NCBI GenBank assembly: GCA_015075405.1
Contig: JABTUK010000001.1
Coordinates: 124,001-188,000 of the forward strand
Source of the DNA: Anaerolineales bacterium
GTDB lineage: Bacteria; Chloroflexota; Anaerolineae; 4572-78; J111
Direction of reading: 5' to 3'
DNA length: 64,000 nucleotides
Positions 45,620-54,853 of the stretch are shown here, one piece after another. The translations under genes and the position numbers were made by a program. The first letter of the stretch is position 1, and every line of letters begins with the position of its first letter. The notes beneath the pieces were generated by a model, which saw only the letters and a list, made by a program, of their open reading frames with translations, was not told the DNA's origin and made no database searches.

Positions 45620-45747
45620 CTATTTTGGCAGAAAGTTGGCAGAAAAGTGATTGTCAAGACGACTTAAACTTGTTAGAGTTTGTTTAGATTATTTTACGGC
45701 GAAATGTAACGGCTAATGTTTGATTATGAAACAAAGGGGATGCCCAA

Positions 45748-45987
45748 GTGGTTACCGATGAAACCCTGACTGTACAAGAAGTAGCGGACTATCTGAAGGT
45801 GAGTCGGACAACCGTGTGGCGGTGGTGTCATCAAGGATTATTACCAGCATTTAAGATAGGGCGAGGTTGGCGGGTGCGGCGCGGAGATTTAGAGAAAATA
45901 ATGGAGCAGAAGAGGGAAGAAGTGTTTGGTAATAATCTGATGTTGACGTTGACTCAGGAGAAGGAAATAAACACCGCTGAACGGTAA
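45748..45987 (+). CDS. Excisionase-family helix-turn-helix protein (second copy)
   Basis: 79 residues, GTG start. LTVQEVADYLKVSRTTVWRW and GRGWRVRRGDLEKIME are nearly the same as in the 44135 protein. It ends 54 bases before the first gene of the ubiquitin-like operon and is a good candidate for its local regulator. Confidence 0.8.
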   Translation: MVTDETLTVQEVADYLKVSRTTVWRWCHQGLLPAFKIGRGWRVRRGDLEKIMEQKREEVFGNNLMLTLTQEKEINTAER

Positions 45988-46041
45988 AGAGTAGGTCTAG
46001 CAGATTAAAAAGAGAATAGTGGACGATTAACTCAGATACCT

Positions 46042-48339
46042 ATGATCAAACATTATCATCTCTCAAACATTCGTGCTTTGCTTATCCAAGGCTTTAACGA
46101 CGAGGAACTGCGCCGGCTGTGTTACGATGTGCCTCACTTCCGGCCAGTTTACGACGAACTGGCGCGAAACACCGGTAAAACCGCTATAATTGACCGGCTG
46201 CTTGAGTACGCTGAGGCCAAAGTACTGCTAGACAACCTGCTGACCCTTGCTCAGAAGCTTAACCGGGCTCAATTTGAACTGCACCAGCCCTATTATGAGT
46301 TAAGTCCTGATCTCATGCCCTCCGCCTCTCCCTCTGCCGAATCTCATCATACCTCAGCCTCTCCTGCGCCTTCTATAAAAAAAAGTGAACCTCAAATTAA
46401 CAATCCCAGAAACCTTCCGCTACCCCCCGGCGCCGACATTATTTTGAAGAAAATGTTTGCCGATTATTGGCGCGTCGTCATTCTCAGAGAATTTGGCGGC
46501 GGCTTTAGCGGTAGCCGTATCTTCCTGGTACAGCCTCAACATGATCCTCACGTGGCTGAATTACGGGCAGTGATAAAACTGGCTTCATGCAGTTTGATCG
46601 AAAAGGAATGGCGAGCCTATCGTAGCTGTATTTGCGACCAAATGCCCCATATTACCGAAGTGAGAGGCGAACCGGTTTTTGCCGAAAGTGGTTGGGGTGG
46701 TCTGCGCTATCTCTTGCTTGGCAGCGGCGTGTTTGACATCGAGAGCATGTACAGCTTTTGCCGCCGTGCCAGTATTGAGGACATCCAATTTGCCTTGGGT
46801 CGGTTGCTCAAGGTGATCGAACCGGGTGTCCAGTTCAGCCAAGCCGACCCTGCTTTTCACCTCCAAGCCAGCTACGATCAAGTGCTACCGGTCAATTTAT
46901 TAGTCGAACCGGCCTCACCCCCATCCGGTGCGTCCATCTATACCATCAGCCCCGACAATTTGCCGACCCGACCCCTTCAAGTGGGTGATTATGTCCGCCT
47001 CAGCGGTTTCGTGGTAACCAAAGTGGACTTGACCCACCAATCAATCACGCTGAACCGGCCTACAGTATCCAACGGTTTTCCAGTGTCCTATTGTCTGCGA
47101 CTGCAAAATTTAGCCGGGACAATGGACAATTACGACATTAATCAGATTATCGAGCCGGTGGAGGGGAGAGTCATTCAAACTCGTGCTGTGTGGCTTCACG
47201 CTGAAGTCCAACGTGCACTAGGCCAGAATTTTGACCTCACCGATGAAACAATTCTCGGTCCTGATGGGCAAAACTGGCTAAATCCATTAACTCACTGGCA
47301 GGATATTCTCCAGGAAATTCGCCAGGCTAAAGTGGCTTGTATTCATGGGGATCTGAATCTAGAAAATATTATCGTTGACCCAGCCGCTCGCGACGTACAC
47401 CTCATTGATTTTGCCGAAGCCCGCCGCGATCATGTTTTACACGACCTGTTGCGTTTGGAAACAGAAGTCGTAACCAAACTCATCCCCGAAATTCTGCACC
47501 AACACCAGCTACCCGCAGAAATCATCTGCTCTTTCTATGAATATCTGCATCAAGTCACATGTTCGCTCAACCCGACCACCACGCCTCACCCCCCACATCC
47601 AGCCCTAGAGAGGCCCTTTGCCATGCTCGTCGCTTTGCGACGGCAGGCTCGCCACTGTCTGTTCAAGCCCGATGACTGGGCGGAGTATTATCAGGGGTTG
47701 GTTCTGTACCTGTTGGGCGCATTGAAGTTTGCGAATTTGGATCAGATGGTCGAGGCGCCGGCTCCGATGCCGAAGCAGGTGGCGTTTTGGGGGGCTGTGA
47801 CAGTGGTAGAGGTGATGAAAAGCTCAACCCTTCCGCAGCAAAACTCTAATGCACAAAGAGAGAGAAAAATGATGCCTAAAGATAAATCCCAAAACGTGAT
47901 CAAACTTCGAGATATTAAGCAAGCAAAACTAACCATTGCCGGCCAGGACATTATTGAAAATGCTCCCCCAAATGTTTCTTCAAGTAGAAAAAGGTCTGGC
48001 GATGCCAAAATCGATATCCAAGGTGTAGAAGGTGGTGAACATAAGGTTGCCATTGGCAACATAATTCAATATAGCACAGCGGTAAATTTTTCCCTGGAAG
48101 AATTCACAACATTCCTATCTACTACCCTCGCTCAGTCGGACGAATTAGATTATATTCGAGAAGTTATGGCACAACTAAAAGCGGAAACTGAAAAGCCAGT
48201 TTCCGAGCGTAGCAATTTCAGAGTAAACCAGTGGATAAAAAATATCGGTACTTTTTTAGAGCAGGCTTCTTTAACCACTAGCCAACGTGCGACAGCACAG
48301 CGATTGTTAGCAACATTGAAAAATTCCCTACAAACTTAG
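46042..48339 (+). CDS. Effector-associated domain plus kinase-like protein
   Basis: 765 residues. Residues 1-75 (IRALLIQGFNDEELRRLCYD) match the short helical effector-associated domains (EAD) found at the ends of STAND-type conflict proteins. The middle (about 140-590) is a phosphotransferase fold: catalytic loop HGDLNLENIIVD near 436 and metal motif LIDFAEARRDHVL, interrupted by an OB-like insert. It resembles the ternary-complex-associated domains known from such systems. The C-terminal 150 residues form a module shared with the next gene. It opens the ubiquitin-like operon, probably as sensor or adaptor. Confidence 0.65.
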   Translation: MIKHYHLSNIRALLIQGFNDEELRRLCYDVPHFRPVYDELARNTGKTAIIDRLLEYAEAKVLLDNLLTLAQKLNRAQFELHQPYYELSPDLMPSASPSAESHHTSASPAPSIKKSEPQINNPRNLPLPPGADIILKKMFADYWRVVILREFGGGFSGSRIFLVQPQHDPHVAELRAVIKLASCSLIEKEWRAYRSCICDQMPHITEVRGEPVFAESGWGGLRYLLLGSGVFDIESMYSFCRRASIEDIQFALGRLLKVIEPGVQFSQADPAFHLQASYDQVLPVNLLVEPASPPSGASIYTISPDNLPTRPLQVGDYVRLSGFVVTKVDLTHQSITLNRPTVSNGFPVSYCLRLQNLAGTMDNYDINQIIEPVEGRVIQTRAVWLHAEVQRALGQNFDLTDETILGPDGQNWLNPLTHWQDILQEIRQAKVACIHGDLNLENIIVDPAARDVHLIDFAEARRDHVLHDLLRLETEVVTKLIPEILHQHQLPAEIICSFYEYLHQVTCSLNPTTTPHPPHPALERPFAMLVALRRQARHCLFKPDDWAEYYQGLVLYLLGALKFANLDQMVEAPAPMPKQVAFWGAVTVVEVMKSSTLPQQNSNAQRERKMMPKDKSQNVIKLRDIKQAKLTIAGQDIIENAPPNVSSSRKRSGDAKIDIQGVEGGEHKVAIGNIIQYSTAVNFSLEEFTTFLSTTLAQSDELDYIREVMAQLKAETEKPVSERSNFRVNQWIKNIGTFLEQASLTTSQRATAQRLLATLKNSLQT

Positions 48340-48396
48340 ATTTCAAGATCTGAATCCAAATACCATTGGCAATAGATACATAGGAGGAACCTTCTC

Positions 48397-48849
48397 ATGG
48401 CAAAACGCGCAATCAAAGCAAATATAAAAGACGTTAAGAATACAGCAGCCCTCATTGCAGGTGGCAATATTGGTAAAAATGTCAAACCTGGAACATTCCT
48501 TGGTAGTGAAGGAGGGGATGTGCATATAGAAATGGAAAGAGTGGAGGGAGGCAAGTTTGAGGTTGCAGGCGGTAATATTATAAGCTATTCGCGAATCGCT
48601 GAATCACTTGATAATCTGGCTCAATTACTCTCCCAACACTTAATCCACCAAGATCAGAAAAATGACCTACAGGAAATTGTAGCTGAACTAAAGGAGCAAA
48701 TTAAGAAATCAGAATCAGAACGTAGTCCTTCCAAAATTAAGAGATTGTTGAATAGTATTGGGACTTATCTGGGTTTAGCCACCCTGGCCACTACTAAGAT
48801 GGAGCAAGCTAAAGCACTGTATGAAACCTTAAGAGGTTTGTTAGAGTAG
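48397..48849 (+). CDS. Stand-alone copy of the C-terminal module of 46042
   Basis: 150 residues. Beta-rich start (NTAALIAGGNIGKNVKPGTF and KFEVAGGNIISYS) then a helical end (DLQEIVAELKEQIKKSESER). The same order occurs at the end of the 765-residue protein (IAGQDIIENAP, then HKVAIGNIIQYS and ISERSNFRVNQWIKNIGTFL-like helices). The paired modules may bind each other or a common partner. No known family. Confidence 0.6.
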   Translation: MAKRAIKANIKDVKNTAALIAGGNIGKNVKPGTFLGSEGGDVHIEMERVEGGKFEVAGGNIISYSRIAESLDNLAQLLSQHLIHQDQKNDLQEIVAELKEQIKKSESERSPSKIKRLLNSIGTYLGLATLATTKMEQAKALYETLRGLLE

Positions 48850-48861
48850 GATAGATAATCA

Positions 48862-50577
48862 ATGGATACTGACTCCCAACATGTACGCTTAAGGAATGAC
48901 CAACAAGAGACGAATGCTGAAACTGAACCTGATCAGACAGAAGAAAACTTGCGGCCTGATAATCAAGTAGAAGCAGGTATTTCTTACGTTTCTGAAAGTG
49001 AGATAAAGATTTCTGGGCGTGATAATATTACTTATAACATTCAGGTTACCTCTAGCGCTTCGTTACGGAAGATAATACAAAGTCTTGGAGGAGAAATTCG
49101 TCCTCGCCAGGTCGTAAAACCCTTATCATCTAACGCGCCATTACACCAACAAGTGGAACACTGGTTCAATCACGATTTGGCTAATGATCGAGAAAGATTT
49201 TTCGTTATCACCTTAAGTATATTCCATGGCTTAAGATATCCTCACTTCAAGAATATCTATGAGACTCTTGTTCAGATGAGAGAGGTGATAGATGAAACTG
49301 AAGACAAAGACACTCCGACTTCACGTTTTATACAATCTGACAAGTTGTTGATTGAGAAGGCTAGAGCTGAAACCCTATCAGGTAAAACGGGTCGCGAAGA
49401 AATTCTGCGATTTAAAGATGACCAATATACTATTGCTATTTTTGATTTAATGCGCCGGAATTCCCGCAACGAATTATTAGATCTACTTCCGGTTCTAAAG
49501 TTAGTGGTGGAAAAATTCCAAAATTGGGAGGTACGCTACTTAGCAACATTAGCCATAGCGAAAATTAGTAGACTGGATTTTGATTGGGTTCGAGGTAAGG
49601 TCTTTGAGCCTTGGGCTACTGATCACAGAGCTTATGTCCGTGCTGCTGTAGGTTATCCTCTGGCTTATTTAGCTGAAGATGATGAATTTCGATCGACTAT
49701 TGAAAACTTATTGACAGATTGGACCAATAATAGAGGGGGCGGATCAGAGGCCCAAAGGTATCGTTGGACAGTAGCTTCAGTCTATAAACAAATTGGTTCA
49801 ATTGAGGCAGATTGGGCCATGGAAGCTGCTTGCCGTGGCTTAAAAACAATTGCCAGTTTTGAGGATCTTGATTTATATCTCACTAATGCTGTTATTCATA
49901 GCTTAGTTGTGTTAAGTTTGCAAGGACGATTAACGGATATTCTACTTGTTCTAAAGTCTTGGATTGAAGATGATAATTCCAAGGATAAGAAACAAGACCA
50001 GACAACTCGCAACTGCTGTGTTACAGCTATATTAGCCTTCATGGTACTTTCTGAAGTTCATATCGAGTTGGACCCGGAAGCTAGAAAAGTAGCTAACGAA
50101 TTAGAGGCACAGGTAAAAAACTTATTCGATATAGTTCGCCGAAGCGAGACTGAAAAAGGGGAGATTTGGCAACTCACAGTAGCCGTGGGGGTAAAAGCGC
50201 TTGAGTATCGAATTGTAAAAGTATTCGATAGCCAGGTATCTGATGCCTTTTTCGATTTAATAACTCGATGGGCCCATTATGCTAGTAATAATTCCCGGTC
50301 ACTTGATATAATTAGCAATTTAATAACTCAAGTCTACGTTAAGGCTAGCCGATTCCGGCAACAAAAATTATGGAACCGTCTCGGTCACTGGGAAGTTCAC
50401 CGTACCGATAAAATCCTTTCTCAGTTAGCTTCATCAGCCAAAACTCAAATCAACGCCATAGCTGAGGGGAAAACATCCGTCTCTTTGCATCACACAGAAG
50501 AAGCTTCACCTCAAAAGGAAAAGTCAAACATTAAACTACATGATGAAAAAAAACCGAGAATAAAATTACAAGACTAA
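48862..50577 (+). CDS. HEAT-like helical repeat protein
   Basis: 571 residues. After a polar N-terminus (about 70 residues) there are repeated helix pairs, for example WEVRYLATLAIAKISRLDFD and RAYVRAAVGYPLAYLAEDDE, as in HEAT/Armadillo scaffolds. The C-terminus is a charged tail that contains SNIKLHDEKKPRIKLQD, two copies of the I-K-L motif found in other proteins of this operon. It starts 12 bases after the previous stop. A scaffold for a membrane complex is plausible. Confidence 0.6.
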   Translation: MDTDSQHVRLRNDQQETNAETEPDQTEENLRPDNQVEAGISYVSESEIKISGRDNITYNIQVTSSASLRKIIQSLGGEIRPRQVVKPLSSNAPLHQQVEHWFNHDLANDRERFFVITLSIFHGLRYPHFKNIYETLVQMREVIDETEDKDTPTSRFIQSDKLLIEKARAETLSGKTGREEILRFKDDQYTIAIFDLMRRNSRNELLDLLPVLKLVVEKFQNWEVRYLATLAIAKISRLDFDWVRGKVFEPWATDHRAYVRAAVGYPLAYLAEDDEFRSTIENLLTDWTNNRGGGSEAQRYRWTVASVYKQIGSIEADWAMEAACRGLKTIASFEDLDLYLTNAVIHSLVVLSLQGRLTDILLVLKSWIEDDNSKDKKQDQTTRNCCVTAILAFMVLSEVHIELDPEARKVANELEAQVKNLFDIVRRSETEKGEIWQLTVAVGVKALEYRIVKVFDSQVSDAFFDLITRWAHYASNNSRSLDIISNLITQVYVKASRFRQQKLWNRLGHWEVHRTDKILSQLASSAKTQINAIAEGKTSVSLHHTEEASPQKEKSNIKLHDEKKPRIKLQD

Positions 50578-50592
50578 AGAAAGAGGGTTACT

Positions 50593-51777
50593 ATGAAAAT
50601 CGGTAAATCTCTAAATTTCACCCAAGAACAAAATCTAGTAGAAGAGATTCCTGTTGATGGTTTCTTTGCTAACCCGGCTGGACGGCAAGGTTATACAGTT
50701 GTTGTTCTGGAAAAAGTAGGGAAGGGTGGTAGCCGTATCTTCCGTAGCTTAGGGCCGGGTGAGACACTAGATTGGATAGAACGATTAGGAAGAAAATTCA
50801 TTGTTTTAGCGGTTGACATGCGGAATCGTTCTTTCACTGTAGGGGGTCAGTTTGCTACTACGGAACCACTACGGACTGTGAATGTGCAAGCGAAGGTTCA
50901 TTATAGGGTAGTGGATGCTCAAATTGTGGCAGGAGCCGTAGACCCTCTAGGAGATTTACGTGATAAAGTTATTAGTACCCTTAAAAGTGAATTATTACGA
51001 TATCAAGAGGTTAAAATTGGGCCTGCTTTAATTAAGCAAATCATCTATGGTATAGGCAAAGTTACTTATTTAGGACTTATGATACAAGATGCGGAAGTAA
51101 TGGATATTGGAAGTGACGCGAATCGAATTCATAGGTTTAAAGAAGAAGAGGAAGCTCGGCATCTCACTCGCATCGAAGAGTTAAAAAGCAGAGCTAAAAT
51201 TGAAATTAATACTCGTGAAGAAGAAGCTAAAATTTCTCTTAAAAAAAAGATGCATGCGGAAGTTGATTTGACTAACATTAATACGTTTCTTCATGAGTTT
51301 CCCGAAATGGCCGACAAGGTTTTTAGTACCGTTGCCGCTCGTGACCAATACTTGCTTCAACAACGAATGGATGCAATCAAGCCAGCTATCACCGCTTACG
51401 TCAATCAGCAATTAGAACTTGAGGCGCCAATTGATCCACATCATATTCTTAATCTTCTTAATGCAGGCGAACCAAAATCATCGTTGGGAATAAAGTTAGG
51501 TTCAGGTACTACCCCAGACTCAACCCCTCGGTTACCTGCGGAGTCTTCTGCTCCACTCATAATTGAAGCTAGGGCAGAATCGGTTACAGAGCTATCTACG
51601 GAAACATCTCAGGCACGCATTCAATTGCGGGATACCGAGTCACCATCTTCTGAAGATACTTCTGCATCATCTAGAACTGAAACTGGGATATCACTATCCT
51701 CAACTGAAGAAGCATCTAGAAGCAGTACGAAAAGTATAAAATTGCACAAACCGTCCAAGAGCGGTGAGGATAAATAA
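50593..51777 (+). CDS. Band-7/SPFH-like protein
   Basis: 394 residues. The core has RTVNVQAKVHYRVVDAQIVA and GDLRDKVISTLKSELLRYQE, the pattern of stomatin/prohibitin/flotillin (band 7) domains, followed by a long charged helix (FKEEEEARHLTRIEELKSRA). No membrane anchor is visible at the start. The last 110 residues are disordered and carry repeated motifs: IKLGS, IQLRD, ISLSS and IKLHK. Band-7 proteins oligomerise on membranes, which fits the membrane-bound peptidases of this operon. Confidence 0.65.
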   Translation: MKIGKSLNFTQEQNLVEEIPVDGFFANPAGRQGYTVVVLEKVGKGGSRIFRSLGPGETLDWIERLGRKFIVLAVDMRNRSFTVGGQFATTEPLRTVNVQAKVHYRVVDAQIVAGAVDPLGDLRDKVISTLKSELLRYQEVKIGPALIKQIIYGIGKVTYLGLMIQDAEVMDIGSDANRIHRFKEEEEARHLTRIEELKSRAKIEINTREEEAKISLKKKMHAEVDLTNINTFLHEFPEMADKVFSTVAARDQYLLQQRMDAIKPAITAYVNQQLELEAPIDPHHILNLLNAGEPKSSLGIKLGSGTTPDSTPRLPAESSAPLIIEARAESVTELSTETSQARIQLRDTESPSSEDTSASSRTETGISLSSTEEASRSSTKSIKLHKPSKSGEDK

Positions 51778-51810
51778 AATGACAGCTAGTACGAAAGAGG
51801 AAAGCTTTTA

Positions 51811-53145
51811 ATGAGTATGGATGATTCAAAAGAAAGCTATCCAGGCCAAATAAGGTTAACTTTAACAGGGAATAGAGTGCCACAAGAAAAAGTTATTCAT
51901 ATTCCCAACCTAAAGAAAGATCGCCTTGGCACATTTGACTTCATCTCTTGGTGGGAACGACCAAAAGTCCAGTCTGCTAAGGTGATGGTGGTGGGCGCTG
52001 GGGCATTAGGCAATGAAGTTTTGAAGAACCTTGCCTTGATGGGCGTTGGTAATATCTTTGTAACTGATTTCGATAGGATAGAGGCTGCTAACTTAAGCCG
52101 ATCAGTTTTATTTCGCGAAGAAGATAACGGAAAACGAAAAGCCGAGGTAGCAGCTAGAGCTATCAAAGAACTAAACCCCAATATAAATGTTCAGTTCTTT
52201 CACGGAGATATTAACAATGAGTTTGGGTTAGGTATTTATCGGAGAATGGATGTGGTTATTGGCTGCTTGGATAATCGTGAAGCTCGTTTATCTGTTAATA
52301 AAGCGTGTTACCGAGTAAACAAACCCTGGGTTGATGGAGCTATCCAGGAATTGTTAGGCCTTGTTCGTGTCTTTGTTCCGGGGAAAGGGGCCTGCTTTGA
52401 TTGTACTCTGAATGAGATTGCCAGACAGGAAATGGAAGCACGAGCATCGTGTAGTATTTTAGCCAAAAAGAATATCTTGTCGGGTAAAGTACCAACAACT
52501 CCCACTATCTCCTCGATTATTGGTGCCATTCAAGCACAGGAGGCGCTTAAATTAATTCATAAGGATAATGAACGGTTGCAAGTCCAACCCGGTAAAATGA
52601 TCCACTTCAATGGCTTCACTAATGATATGTTTATTAGTGCCTATAATGAGAACGAGGATTGTGAAAGTCATTGGATGTATGAGGAAATTATTGAGCGCAA
52701 AGATGTCAAAGCTGCTGTGACAACCCTGAGTGAGATACTGGAGATCGCCCGTTCCTACGCCGGAGCCGACGCTGAATTGCAGCTTGATACCGAATTAATA
52801 CTGACATTCGAGTGTGATAACTGTGGTACCAAGACCCCTGTAGCAAAATCCTGGTCGGTCATTACACCTGAAGAAATTCGATGCCCGGATTGTGGTATGG
52901 AACGCCAACCGGAGTTGGCCCATTATATAACAGACACCGAAGAATTTCTGAAAAACGCCTTGAGTGCAAATTTTCTGAGTAAAACGCTTCAGGATATAGG
53001 TATTCCTCCTTTACATATAGTTTATGCTCGAGGGAGTGGAGGCGAAGCTTTCTTAGAATTAACTGGTGACTTGGAAACCACCTTACATTTTAGCGATTTT
53101 GCTGACGACCCTGAAGTCGGTGACACAAGGTGCCAAGTGCTTTAA
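51811..53145 (+). CDS. Ubiquitin-activating-like E1 (ThiF/MoeB fold)
   Basis: 444 residues. The Rossmann motif VVGAGALGNEVLKN is at 60-73, the nucleotide-binding acid and arginine in DFDRIEAANLSRSVLFRE at 87-103, and DVVIGCLDNREAR at 147-159. CFDC at 195-198 begins a zinc site. Cys214 in ARASCSIL is the best candidate for the thioester Cys, followed by PTTPTISSIIGAIQAQEALK as in MoeB/UBA3. Residues 335-361 hold a second zinc ribbon (CDNC and CPDC). This is the E1 of the operon and should adenylate the Ub-like protein at 58068. Confidence 0.9.
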   Translation: MSMDDSKESYPGQIRLTLTGNRVPQEKVIHIPNLKKDRLGTFDFISWWERPKVQSAKVMVVGAGALGNEVLKNLALMGVGNIFVTDFDRIEAANLSRSVLFREEDNGKRKAEVAARAIKELNPNINVQFFHGDINNEFGLGIYRRMDVVIGCLDNREARLSVNKACYRVNKPWVDGAIQELLGLVRVFVPGKGACFDCTLNEIARQEMEARASCSILAKKNILSGKVPTTPTISSIIGAIQAQEALKLIHKDNERLQVQPGKMIHFNGFTNDMFISAYNENEDCESHWMYEEIIERKDVKAAVTTLSEILEIARSYAGADAELQLDTELILTFECDNCGTKTPVAKSWSVITPEEIRCPDCGMERQPELAHYITDTEEFLKNALSANFLSKTLQDIGIPPLHIVYARGSGGEAFLELTGDLETTLHFSDFADDPEVGDTRCQVL

Positions 53146-53182
53146 TTCAGTGTCATTTATTAAAGTGTTCTTATGAATTGGC

Positions 53183-53497
53183 GTGGTTATGTCCACAGAT
53201 GATGAACCTCTAAAAGTTAATCCTACCCGGAGATCACGGCTAAAAGTACGGGCCAAATCAACATCATCACTCAAGGTCAAACCTGATCCTAAACCGCTTC
53301 TGAAGATTAGGAAACCCGAGAAACGATCAAATGGCAAACCAAAAATTGGTCATCAATCAAGCTATACCTGCCCCTATTGCCTGGTAGAAATAGCCGAGGG
53401 AGAGGCTTACTATGAGTGTCCTATCTGTACGGCAAAGCATCATCAAGATTGCTGGGAAGAAGCAGCCCAGTGTGGCAGATTAGCCTCGCATGTGTAG
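53183..53497 (+). CDS. RING-like zinc-finger protein
   Basis: 104 residues from GTG 53183, or 102 from ATG 53189. The C-terminal half is YTCPYCLVEIAEG then YECPICTAKHHQDCW then C, the order of ligands in prokaryotic RING/treble-clef fingers (C-x2-C, C-x2-C, H-H-x2-C, C). The N-terminal half is very basic with four evenly spaced repeats LKVNP, LKVRA, LKVKP and LKIRK. Next to an E1 and in the same operon as an E2, it is a candidate E3-like adaptor. It could instead be only a zinc-binding scaffold. Confidence 0.65.
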   Translation: MVMSTDDEPLKVNPTRRSRLKVRAKSTSSLKVKPDPKPLLKIRKPEKRSNGKPKIGHQSSYTCPYCLVEIAEGEAYYECPICTAKHHQDCWEEAAQCGRLASHV

Positions 53498-53515
53498 GTT
53501 AGCAACCTCGACGAA

Positions 53516-53950
53516 ATGAATGAGATAATGAACGGAGAAAAAAAATTTCCAAAAGAAGAAGAGTGGGACAAAAAGTATATTGTTCGTGTCCGTTGTTCTC
53601 AAACTAAGAGCCTTTTCTATATCATTTTTACTTGTGATGTTCATGGTGATCCGTTGGGACTTGGCAACATCCACAAAAATTTACAAAAACTAGAAGTTAG
53701 GCCAGGCGAAAATCTAAATGTTTCTAAATTTAGTTGGGAAACATGGCAGGACATCTATTGTCCATATTGTGAATGGCGGAACTGGCCACCTGTTATTCAA
53801 TGTCTTGAATGCGGGGAGTTAAGCTGTGGGCGTTATGACGAACAACAAGGTCAGCCTATTTATGTTTGTTCTAACCCGGATTGTAATAACCAAGGTCTTG
53901 TAAAGGAAAAAATTACTCATTTAAAGACCTTACATAAAAAAAGTAAGTAG
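53516..53950 (+). CDS. TerY-C-like zinc-binding protein
   Basis: 144 residues, 19 bases after the previous stop. The last 60 residues have three Cys pairs: IYCPYCEWR, IQCLECGELSCGRY and YVCSNPDCNNQG, close to the TerY-C zinc domain. In tellurite-type systems TerY-C domains pair with VWA proteins; a VWA gene lies at 63183 in the same operon. The first 70 residues form a strand-rich domain that is not recognised. Probably a part of the membrane complex. Confidence 0.6.
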   Translation: MNEIMNGEKKFPKEEEWDKKYIVRVRCSQTKSLFYIIFTCDVHGDPLGLGNIHKNLQKLEVRPGENLNVSKFSWETWQDIYCPYCEWRNWPPVIQCLECGELSCGRYDEQQGQPIYVCSNPDCNNQGLVKEKITHLKTLHKKSK

Positions 53951-54070
53951 ATGAACTTACCTGATTTTAAGATGAAGAGCCTAGGGTCAAACAGGATTTA
54001 CCTGATAACTGATCCTATAAGTGGGATTGCACGAACTCACTGATCTTGTGTATATCAGGCGCAAAAACTT

Positions 54071-54853
54071 ATGACCGAGTCATCTGACAGGTTAAAGATT
54101 ACCAAAGAACAAATCGAGGAACGTCGGCGTCATCAAGGTCCAAAGATTGTAGTGCCCCGTCCCAGTGGAAGACGGAAAATAAGAGATTATATTAAAGCCA
54201 CTGCTGTTGGCACCAGTGTAGCCATGTTGTTGGGCATAATTCTTGGTTTTATTATGAGCGCTACTCAAGTTCCCTTGGTAATAGGGCTAGCGTTTATTCT
54301 AGGGGGACTAGCATCTATCAGTACTCGACCGTTCGTAAAACAAAGAGACAGCATTATCAAATACATCATTCCAGGAGGGGCAACCTTTTTAGGCTTAATT
54401 ATTGCTGAAATTGTCTATATACTGACGAGTGGTTTGTCTCCGGAGTTGTATTTCCAGTCCGTAGCTGCAGAGATGATGGGATTAAAATTCGCCGCTCTGG
54501 TGTTAGGTGGCGTGGGAGTATATGCAGGCGCTAGGATTTACTGGAGTGAGCCGGTTGTACGTGAAAGTCCAAATGAGGTTGCGAATAACCCCCGTTTTCC
54601 CATCTCTCTTGGCGAACGACCCATTGTGGTACCACCCACCTCCATAGGTGGAATGACAGCCGGGTCAGGGCCTGTTGAACAAACCAGTGGGGGAATTACT
54701 CTCAGTTCAATGGGTGAATATAGATGCCCTTATTGTAGGCAAGAGGTTTATCCAGATCATCCGAGGGGAATGGTACTCTGTCCAGTTTGTAAACAACCAC
54801 ACCACGCCGACTGCTGGAGTGCAAATGATAATCGGTGCAGCCATTTACATTAA
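54071..54853 (+). CDS. Membrane protein with C-terminal RING-like finger
   Basis: 260 residues. Four membrane helices occupy about residues 45-155 (SVAMLLGIILGFIMSA, ATFLGLIIAEIVYILTSG and others). A cytosolic linker with GGITLSSMGEY leads to a RING-like end: YRCPYCRQEVYP then VLCPVCKQPHHADCW then RCSHLH. The same finger is in the 53183 protein. A membrane RING beside an E2 recalls eukaryotic membrane E3 ligases. That analogy is inferred from gene content only. Confidence 0.65.
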   Translation: MTESSDRLKITKEQIEERRRHQGPKIVVPRPSGRRKIRDYIKATAVGTSVAMLLGIILGFIMSATQVPLVIGLAFILGGLASISTRPFVKQRDSIIKYIIPGGATFLGLIIAEIVYILTSGLSPELYFQSVAAEMMGLKFAALVLGGVGVYAGARIYWSEPVVRESPNEVANNPRFPISLGERPIVVPPTSIGGMTAGSGPVEQTSGGITLSSMGEYRCPYCRQEVYPDHPRGMVLCPVCKQPHHADCWSANDNRCSHLH

